From NCBI GenBank assembly GCA_025455245.1, contig JALOMX010000114.1, forward strand, positions 1 through 6,554: a stretch of 6,554 bases of DNA, in the 5' to 3' direction. This DNA is from Chitinophagaceae bacterium. GTDB taxonomy: Bacteria > Bacteroidota > Bacteroidia > Chitinophagales > Chitinophagaceae. How positions within the stretch are numbered: position 1 is the first letter of the stretch; every line of letters starts with the position of its first letter. The position numbers and the translations under genes were made by a program. A model generated the notes under the pieces. It was not told where the DNA came from and did not search any database. It was given only the letters and a program-made list of their open reading frames with translations. This document shows positions 1 through 4,478 of this stretch, in pieces.

Positions 1-576
1 GGTCTCTTCAAATTTTTTGGAAAGCTCGCGGCTTACACTGCACATTCTGTCGGGGCCAAAATAGCCGGCAATTTCATCAAGGGTTTTTACAAGGCGCATC
101 GGGCTTTCGTAAAACACCATGGTCCGCTCTTCTTCTGCGAGCCTGGTAAATAAAGTATGGCGGCCCTTTTTTAAAGGAGGAAAACCTTCGAATACAAAAC
201 GGTTGGTTGGCAGCCCGCTGTTGACGAGTGCCGGAACGAATGCAGTTGCACCGGGAAGGCACTCAACGGCCACCCCTTGACGAATGCATTCGCGTACCAA
301 AAGGAAGGCGGGATCACTGATACCGGGTGTACCCGCATCGGTTACAAGCGCCATGGTTTTACCGGCGGCAAGTTGGTCAACCAAATGCTGCAAAACTTTA
401 TGCTCGTTATGCTGATGGTATGGGCTTAATGGCTTTTGAATGCCGTAATGATTCAGCAAAACGGAAGTGGTCCTTGTATCTTCACAAAGAATCACATCCA
501 CCATTTTCAGTATATCAACCGCACGGAAAGTAAAGTCCGAAAGATTACCTATGGGAGATGGAACAAGGTAAAGCAT
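1..576 (-). CDS. rsmI: RsmI, 16S rRNA (cytidine-1402-2'-O)-methyltransferase, 3' end cut by the window
   Basis: This cytoplasmic SAM-dependent enzyme methylates the 2'-O of C1402 in the 16S rRNA decoding centre. I translated 192 codons with no stop; the frame runs off the left edge, so roughly 30-45 C-terminal residues are missing compared with the usual family length. The tetrapyrrole-methylase-type fold is clear from motifs in order: PSPIGNLSDFTFRA at residues 6-19, EDTRTT at 32-37, DAGTPGISDP at 80-89, PGATA at 108-112, FYESPMRL at 155-162 and SREL at 182-185. The ATG at 576-574 is chosen because the family starts almost directly with LYLVxxPIGNL. It lies 2 nt after the purS stop, so it is probably translated from the pssA-purS-rsmI message. 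No Shine-Dalgarno is visible, as is usual in Bacteroidota. Motifs are seen directly; the methylation site is family knowledge. Confidence 0.94.
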   Translation of the reverse strand, partial: MLYLVPSPIGNLSDFTFRAVDILKMVDVILCEDTRTTSVLLNHYGIQKPLSPYHQHNEHKVLQHLVDQLAAGKTMALVTDAGTPGISDPAFLLVRECIRQGVAVECLPGATAFVPALVNSGLPTNRFVFEGFPPLKKGRHTLFTRLAEEERTMVFYESPMRLVKTLDEIAGYFGPDRMCSVSRELSKKFEET

Positions 577-578
577 AA

Positions 579-827
579 CTATGAAGCAATATGCACTTCA
601 AACTGTTCCATCACCGGATTGGCAAGCAGTTTCTTGGTTGCTTCCTCAGCAATGGACTTTGCCTCATCTGAATTACCTGCCTCAACCTGCAATGTTATAT
701 GCTTGCCTATACGAACATCCTTTATGGCGCCTAAGCCAAGGTTTCCAAGCCCGCCCATAACGGCCTTACCTTGTGGATCAAGCAATTCTTTTAAGGGCAT
801 TATAATTACATGTGCTGTATAGGTCAT
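579..827 (-). CDS. purS: PurS, small subunit of phosphoribosylformylglycinamidine (FGAM) synthase
   Basis: PurS is the small structural subunit of the three-part FGAM synthase (PurS, PurQ, small PurL). It bridges the glutaminase and synthetase subunits at the fourth step of de novo purine synthesis in the cytoplasm. At 82 residues it has the normal full length. Family signatures are LLDPQGKAV near residues 15-23, VRIGKHI near 38-44 and KLLANPVMEQFEV near 66-78. The ATG at 827-825 overlaps the pssA TGA stop as ATGA, which suggests translational coupling; rsmI begins 2 nt after the TAG stop. No purQ or purL lies in the window. The presence of PurS implies that the genome carries the small PurL/PurQ form rather than the single large PurL found in many Bacteroidota, which is inference. 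Confidence 0.95.
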   Translation of the reverse strand: MTYTAHVIIMPLKELLDPQGKAVMGGLGNLGLGAIKDVRIGKHITLQVEAGNSDEAKSIAEEATKKLLANPVMEQFEVHIAS

Positions 828-1603
828 TTTGTAATACTTTTTTTAAATACAATAGAAAAAATAACGAATGCTGCAAAGGTAACCGGTACGGCCCACCAAC
901 CCAAAAACAAGGCAGTCAATAAACTGATTACGGCTACACAGATATAAGGCAAAAAACCGGGGATACCTTTTTGCTTTGGCTTATTACTCATAACCGGCAG
1001 GTTACTTACCATAAGCCAGCTAAGGATGGCAACCCAACCGTATAGCACCCATTTATGGGTAAGAATATCAATTTCCCACTGCGAATCGGCCTGCCACCAA
1101 ATCAGGGGCATAGATGCCACGGTAATGCCAACGGAAGGAACGGGGGTACCACGAAAGTAATAAGAGGGGGTTTCCTTATCAATGTTAAACCTTGCCAGGC
1201 GCCATGCTGCAGCCGCTGCCAGGCCAAATGCCGGAACCAACCATAAAAACGAGGAACTCAATCCATCCTCCTCCTTTGCCAGACTCAGCCTCAGAAACTG
1301 GAAGACAATTAAGGAGGGTGCTACCCCAAAACTTACCACATCTGCCAGGCTGTCAAGTTGTTTGCCCATTTCGCCATCGGCACCCAACATGCGGGCTACA
1401 AAACCATCAAAAAAATCAACAACGGCAGCAAGGCCGATAAAAAGGCTTGCGAGATATAACTTCTCAGACTGCAATTCCACCCGATAACCAACCAATTGGT
1501 TGGGATCCTCAACCCAAAGCCAGCCACCCTGCATGGTAAAAACAATAGCAAGGCATCCGAAAATAAGGTTCGCAACCGTAAGATAATTAGCAATATTCTT
1601 CAT
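824..1603 (-). CDS. pssA: PssA, CDP-diacylglycerol-serine O-phosphatidyltransferase
   Basis: This integral membrane enzyme makes phosphatidylserine from CDP-diacylglycerol and serine, the precursor of phosphatidylethanolamine. The CDP-alcohol phosphatidyltransferase signature is perfect: D66-G67-x2-A70-R71-x8-G80-x3-D84-x3-D88, whose aspartates bind metal and the CDP group. Around it are several hydrophobic segments, roughly residues 8-28, 48-66, 90-104, 118-135, 157-171, 186-203 and 214-252. The length of 259 residues is slightly above what I expect for the subfamily, with a short polar stretch at about 30-50. The ATG at 1603-1601 is the first in frame and is followed by the usual NxLTxANLxxG N-terminus. 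It is the first gene of a run with purS (4-nt ATGA overlap) and rsmI. No psd decarboxylase gene is visible nearby. The alternative within the superfamily would be another CDP-alcohol transferase such as PgsA, but the DFFDGxxAR and QLDSLADxVxFGVAP wording favours serine. Confidence 0.92.
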   Translation of the reverse strand: MKNIANYLTVANLIFGCLAIVFTMQGGWLWVEDPNQLVGYRVELQSEKLYLASLFIGLAAVVDFFDGFVARMLGADGEMGKQLDSLADVVSFGVAPSLIVFQFLRLSLAKEEDGLSSSFLWLVPAFGLAAAAAWRLARFNIDKETPSYYFRGTPVPSVGITVASMPLIWWQADSQWEIDILTHKWVLYGWVAILSWLMVSNLPVMSNKPKQKGIPGFLPYICVAVISLLTALFLGWWAVPVTFAAFVIFSIVFKKSITK

Positions 1604-1656
1604 AAATCAGTTTCAGCCAAAAAGCTCACTTTTTTGAAAATCAGGTAAAAATTGTG

Positions 1657-1686
1657 GCAAAATAATGCTTAACCAACCAAAATCAA
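1657..1686 (-). promoter_or_regulatory. Candidate promoter for pssA-purS-rsmI
   Basis: On the minus strand a TTG (1686-1684) is followed after 19 nt by TATTTTGC (1664-1657), resembling the Bacteroidota -33 TTG / -7 TAnnTTTG arrangement. The -7 match is imperfect. If it is used, transcription would begin near 1650 and give a leader of about 47 nt to the pssA ATG. This is an inference from spacing and partial consensus only. Confidence 0.3.
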
Positions 1687-1699
1687 CGGATTATAAGCC

Positions 1700-1718
1700 C
1701 CATTTATTTAAAAAATGG
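1700..1718. promoter_or_regulatory. 19-bp near-palindrome, candidate operator between divergent promoters
   Basis: The segment from CCATTTATT through AAAAAATGG is symmetric about position 1709, with 8 of 9 base pairs of the two arms matching (only 1706/1712 fails). It lies in the 208-nt gap between divergent pssA and the Crp/Fnr gene. Its centre is about 57-59 nt upstream of both predicted start sites, a position typical for upstream activator binding. The adjacent gene encodes a dimeric DNA-binding protein, so autoregulation is plausible but unproven. AT-rich symmetry can also arise by chance. Confidence 0.35.
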
Positions 1719-1729
1719 CACATTTATTT
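1701..1729. repeat. Direct repeat of CATTTATTT, 20 bp apart
   Basis: CATTTATTT occurs at 1701-1709 and again at 1721-1729. The copies start exactly 20 bp apart, about two helical turns, so both face the same side of the DNA. The first copy is the left arm of the near-palindrome, and the second overlaps the proposed -33 box of the plus-strand promoter. The repeat is real in the sequence; a regulatory role is speculative because the words are AT-rich and short. Confidence 0.45.
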
Positions 1730-1759
1730 GAAGTGATTTGGTAATGTTCCTTATTTTCG
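1727..1759 (+). promoter_or_regulatory. Candidate promoter for the Crp/Fnr-DUF2177-DUF1295 operon
   Basis: TTTG at 1727-1730 and TATTTTCG at 1752-1759 are separated by 21 nt. This fits the Bacteroidota primary sigma pattern of TTTG, 19-21 nt, TAnnTTTG, with one mismatch in the -7 box. The predicted start near 1766 would leave a leader of about 46 nt before the ATG at 1812. The leader has no purine-rich ribosome site, in line with the phylum. Confidence 0.42.
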
Positions 1760-1811
1760 TTCAACCACTTTGCTAAAAAGCCTCCAACTATCTTACTAAC
1801 TGAGCGAACCA

Positions 1812-2426
1812 ATGCCTTACAGAAAACTTCTACATGAACTGTATCAGAATATCCCGGATGCTTTCAAAAACTATCTTTTTGAGGGAAGCTCCGTTAAATC
1901 TTATCGTAAGGAAACCATATTGAGCAAGCAGGGTGAATCGATGACCAATTTTTTTATGGTTGAGTCCGGTATCATCAGGGCCCTGTATTCAAATGGTAAC
2001 TCTTCCATCACAACCGAATTTTATTTTGAAGGGGAAATGGTAACCTGCTTTATCCCTGCCTATACCGGAGAAGAAATGATGCAAAGCCTTCAGGCCATTA
2101 CCGATACCACCATCCGCTGCTGCCCGATAGATATCTTCAAGGAAAGGCTTCTTGCCCGCCCTGATGTACGCAACTTTTTCGATAAAATTATTGCGGTGTT
2201 CATGTTTGAGCAACAACACCGGTCGCAAATTTTCAGAACCTCCACGGCTATAGAAAGATATGATCACTTGCTAAGGAATTATCCCGAATACCTGGAATTG
2301 ATACCCCTTAAATACCTGGCGTCTTTTATTGATATGAAAAGGGAAACATTGAGCCGGATGCGTAAAAAAATGAAAAATAGCAAGGGTATTCGTGTAAAAC
2401 AATATCCCCATTTTGAACCTGCCTAA
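1812..2426 (+). CDS. Crp/Fnr-family transcriptional regulator, Bacteroidota type
   Basis: This 204-residue protein has the two-domain Crp/Fnr layout. An N-terminal cyclic-nucleotide-binding-like beta barrel spans about residues 25-115 (ILSKQGESMTNFFMVESGIIR, then EFYFEGEMVTCF). A dimer helix follows at about 117-140, and a C-terminal helix-turn-helix at about 163-187 (IPLKYLASFIDMKRETLSRMRKK, recognition helix near RETLSRMRK). It lacks an N-terminal cysteine cluster for an Fnr-type iron-sulphur centre, since C79, C103 and C104 lie inside the barrel. I see no clear cAMP-contact motif, so the ligand is unknown. The ATG at 1812 gives the normal N-terminus for the group. Its last 14 nt overlap the DUF2177 gene, so it probably controls, and is co-transcribed with, the two membrane-protein genes. 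The regulon cannot be read from the sequence. Confidence 0.9.
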   Translation: MPYRKLLHELYQNIPDAFKNYLFEGSSVKSYRKETILSKQGESMTNFFMVESGIIRALYSNGNSSITTEFYFEGEMVTCFIPAYTGEEMMQSLQAITDTTIRCCPIDIFKERLLARPDVRNFFDKIIAVFMFEQQHRSQIFRTSTAIERYDHLLRNYPEYLELIPLKYLASFIDMKRETLSRMRKKMKNSKGIRVKQYPHFEPA

Positions 2427-2826
2427 AACATACCTGCTGCTGGCCTATGTGCTCACATTTGCCGTATTTATGGTGATTGACCTGATATGGCTGGGCCTCG
2501 TGGCAAAAGATCTTTACCGCCGTCAGTTGGGCTCGTTACTTTCCTCCAATGTGAACTGGAGCGCAGCCATCATTTTCTACCTGCTTTATATCATTGGCAT
2601 TCTCATCTTCTGTATCGGACCTGCAGTTGAAAAACAATCGCTTCAACAGGCCATTATCCTCGGCGGCCTGTTCGGTTTTTTTTGCTATGCCACCTACGAC
2701 CTTACCAACCTTGCGACACTAAAAGGCTGGCCTTCTTCCATTGTATGGATTGATATCATCTGGGGAACCATACTGACAGGCACCGTAAGCACCGCCGGTT
2801 TTTTCATTGTAAAATGGCTCCGCTGA
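2413..2826 (+). CDS. DUF2177 family membrane protein, TTG start
   Basis: This small inner-membrane protein of 137 residues has about four transmembrane helices, near residues 7-28, 50-72, 80-95 and 110-134. DUF2177 signatures are DLIWLGLVAKDLYRRQLG at 23-40, YATYDLTNLATLKGWP at 92-107 and the WIDIIWGT segment at 112-119. The start is TTG at 2413. Frame stops lie just upstream (TAA at 2395-2397), and the first in-frame ATG, at 2470, would remove most of the first helix, which is conserved in the family. The TTG start lies inside the end of the regulator gene (14-nt overlap), which suggests coupled translation. The stop is 1 nt before the DUF1295 gene. The biochemical function is unknown. From memory, these two families often sit near cyclopropane-fatty-acid-synthase-like genes, hinting at lipid modification, but none of those partners is in this window. 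Confidence 0.88.
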   Translation: MNLPKTYLLLAYVLTFAVFMVIDLIWLGLVAKDLYRRQLGSLLSSNVNWSAAIIFYLLYIIGILIFCIGPAVEKQSLQQAIILGGLFGFFCYATYDLTNLATLKGWPSSIVWIDIIWGTILTGTVSTAGFFIVKWLR

Positions 2827-2827
2827 A

Positions 2828-3661
2828 ATGGGCACCCTTTTGCAAAATGCCGCGATCATCATTTTTATCCATGCAACCCTCTGGTATGTAATTGCACTTA
2901 AGTATAAAAGAAACGATGTAGCCGATATTGCATGGGGACTTGGTTTTATCTGGCTGGTTTGCTATGCAGCCTTAAGCGCGCCACTTACACCCTTTAATGT
3001 TATTCTTTATGTGTTGGTTACCCTCTGGGCATTGCGCTTAACGATTCATATCGGTATGCGCAATTTCAGGAAAGGACAGGAAGATTTCCGTTACCGAAAC
3101 TGGAGGCTGCAATGGGGTAAAACTTTTTATTGGAGAACCTATCTGCAGGTTTTTCTGTTGCAGGGCTTTTTTCAATGGATAATCAGCCTGCCGATTTGGA
3201 TAGCGGCTACCAGTGGGTTTGATTTTATGAACTTCCTACTAAGGCCCGATATGCCCGGTAATTTAATTCCGGGGCGCTATCATGAAGCTACCATTTTGTT
3301 TGGGGCAGCTTTATGGCTGTTGGGGTTTCTCTTTCAGGCTATTGGCGATTATCAGCTGGCACGATTTAGTAAAACCAAACAGCCCGGACAAATCATGCAG
3401 TCAGGACTGTGGAAGTACAGCCGCCACCCCAATTATTTTGGCGAAATATGCATGTGGTGGGGCATCTGGCTAATGGTTGCCAGCTTTCCAAATGGCGCAT
3501 GGGCCATCATCAGCCCTGTGACCATTACCTGGTTACTGGCAAAAGTTTCAGGTGTGCCCATGCTTGAAAAAAAGTATGAAGGAAATCCCGATTTTGAGGC
3601 CTATAAAAAAAGGACGCCGGCCCTTTTTCCATGGAAGCCGCGAAAAAAAGAAATTAATTAA
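2828..3661 (+). CDS. DUF1295 (steroid 5-alpha-reductase-like) membrane protein
   Basis: This polytopic membrane protein of 277 residues belongs to the DUF1295 group, related in fold to steroid 5-alpha-reductase and isoprenylcysteine methyltransferase. Signatures in order are NDVADIAWGLGF at 29-40, a TIHIGMRN loop at 72-79, DYQLARFSK at 174-182, the C-terminal core GLWKYSRHPNYFGE at 193-206, SGVPMLEKKY at 241-250 and RTPALFPW at 262-269. Several hydrophobic helices precede and follow the core. In related enzymes the SRHPNYFGE region helps bind NAD(P)H or SAM, so a reductase or methyltransferase acting on a lipid-like substrate is possible, but neither activity nor substrate is established here. 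The ATG lies 1 nt after the DUF2177 stop, so the genes are almost certainly co-transcribed. Its 3' end overlaps convergent pflA by 8 nt and contains a minus-strand terminator hairpin. No terminator for the plus strand is evident. Confidence 0.9.
   Translation: MGTLLQNAAIIIFIHATLWYVIALKYKRNDVADIAWGLGFIWLVCYAALSAPLTPFNVILYVLVTLWALRLTIHIGMRNFRKGQEDFRYRNWRLQWGKTFYWRTYLQVFLLQGFFQWIISLPIWIAATSGFDFMNFLLRPDMPGNLIPGRYHEATILFGAALWLLGFLFQAIGDYQLARFSKTKQPGQIMQSGLWKYSRHPNYFGEICMWWGIWLMVASFPNGAWAIISPVTITWLLAKVSGVPMLEKKYEGNPDFEAYKKRTPALFPWKPRKKEIN
3605..3628 (-). terminator. Intrinsic terminator for pflA, embedded in the DUF1295 coding end
   Basis: In the minus-strand RNA, AAAAAGGGC (3628-3620) pairs with GUCCUUUUU (3615-3607) around the tetraloop CGGC, and the U run continues to 3605. 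The stem has nine pairs, one of them a G.U wobble. It lies about 26 nt past the pflA stop. On the plus strand the wobble becomes an A.C mismatch, and the hairpin would precede the DUF1295 stop codon, so it only makes sense for minus-strand transcription. The same bases encode KKRTPALF of DUF1295. Confidence 0.7.
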
Positions 3662-4406
3662 TTACCACTTCATTAAAATATTGCCTGAAAATGGACGCCG
3701 CTTTGTCAATCTGTTCGCCATCGGGCGGTTCCACATTGTTAAGTTTATACTCCCAGCCAAGCACCTCCCATTTATGAACACCTAGCCTGTGATAGGGCTG
3801 AATTTCCAACTTCTGAATGCTTTTGTAATGTTGAAAATGCTGACCAAGGGCATGCAAAAATTCCGGTTGATCACTCCATCCGGGTACAAGCACATAACGA
3901 ATCCACATAGGCAAACCTGTACACTCCCGATAGGCAGCCACTTCAAGTACACTTTTATTTGAAAGCCCGGTTAGCCGGTGGTGCCAGTCATCATTCATGT
4001 GTTTTACATCGAGCAGCAGATAATCTGTAAGCGACAGTAAAGTTTTTACCTCATCGTTCAGCAAACGGCCATTACTGTCAAGTGCTGTATTGATGCCTTC
4101 TGCCTTAAACATTTCAAAAAGCTTAATCAGCATGGTTCGCTGAAGCGTAGGTTCGCCACCGGAAATGGTTACGCCACCGCGCTTTCCAAAAAACGGCTTT
4201 TCTTCAATGGCCCTTTGTACAATTTCATCAAGGGTAATTTCCCTCCCGCCACTCGGGTCCCACGTATCGGGATTGGCGCAATACAGGCACCTGAACTGAC
4301 AGCCCTGTGTGAAAACGACCATCCTGATGCCCGGCCCGTCGTGTGTTCCGAAACTTTCAATCGAGTGAATTCTAAGTGTATCTTTTATTATCTTCTGTTT
4401 GCTCAA
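3654..4406 (-). CDS. pflA: PflA, pyruvate formate-lyase activating enzyme (radical SAM), TTG start
   Basis: This cytoplasmic radical-SAM activase uses a [4Fe-4S] cluster and SAM to abstract hydrogen from the catalytic glycine of PflB, creating its glycyl radical. Visible motifs are RIHSIESFGTHDGPGIR at residues 12-28, the cluster triad C36-x3-C40-x2-C43, SGGEP at 82-86 for SAM binding and LLLDVKHMN around 130-138. The 250-residue length is normal, and there is no extra ferredoxin-like insert after the triad, as expected for PFL activase. The start is TTG at 4406-4404: an in-frame TGA lies shortly upstream, no ATG occurs before M29, and starting there would lose conserved residues. The gene follows pflB on the same strand after 72 nt containing a terminator hairpin, so expression probably relies on read-through or its own promoter. 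It converges on the DUF1295 gene with an 8-nt overlap of the two ends. Confidence 0.94.
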   Translation of the reverse strand: MSKQKIIKDTLRIHSIESFGTHDGPGIRMVVFTQGCQFRCLYCANPDTWDPSGGREITLDEIVQRAIEEKPFFGKRGGVTISGGEPTLQRTMLIKLFEMFKAEGINTALDSNGRLLNDEVKTLLSLTDYLLLDVKHMNDDWHHRLTGLSNKSVLEVAAYRECTGLPMWIRYVLVPGWSDQPEFLHALGQHFQHYKSIQKLEIQPYHRLGVHKWEVLGWEYKLNNVEPPDGEQIDKAASIFRQYFNEVVIN

Positions 4407-4425
4407 TGGTTGTAATTTTTTTCAG

Positions 4426-4454
4426 AAAAAAAGGAGGCAAAATACCCCCTTTTT
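4426..4454 (-). terminator. Intrinsic terminator between pflB and pflA
   Basis: In the minus-strand RNA, AAAAAGGGGG (4454-4445) pairs with CCUCCUUUUU (4437-4428) around a 7-nt loop UAUUUUG, and the U run extends to 4426. All ten pairs form, one as G.U; the plus-strand RNA has an A.C mismatch at that place. The hairpin begins about 25 nt past the pflB TAA and ends about 20 nt before the pflA TTG. It should end most pflB transcripts and let only a fraction proceed into pflA. Confidence 0.75.
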
Positions 4455-4478
4455 CAAAAAGACTATAGGAAAAGAAGC

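Noticed and set aside
436..822. A 128-codon plus-strand open frame over rsmI and purS.
   Set aside because: Both opposite-strand genes are certain from motifs; the frame spans their junction and has no family resemblance.
1812..2426. Fnr-like oxygen sensor that would link this regulator to the neighbouring pflB-pflA genes.
   Set aside because: The N-terminal cysteine cluster of Fnr is absent, and pfl is on the opposite strand and convergent. Adjacency alone does not support oxygen sensing or pfl control.
3690..3770. Possible plus-strand terminator after DUF1295, a CGCC-ATCG-GGCG hairpin.
   Set aside because: The stem is only four pairs with no T run after it, and it lies in pflA coding sequence. 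The plus-strand operon has no visible terminator.
4431..4440. AAGGAGGCAA on the plus strand, looking like a strong Shine-Dalgarno site.
   Set aside because: No credible plus-strand gene follows; the bases are one arm of the minus-strand terminator between pflB and pflA.
4438..4444. TATTTTG on the minus strand as a -7 box for a separate pflA promoter.
   Set aside because: It falls in the terminator loop and lacks a TTTG at the right distance upstream; any pflA promoter may be inside pflB but none is convincing.
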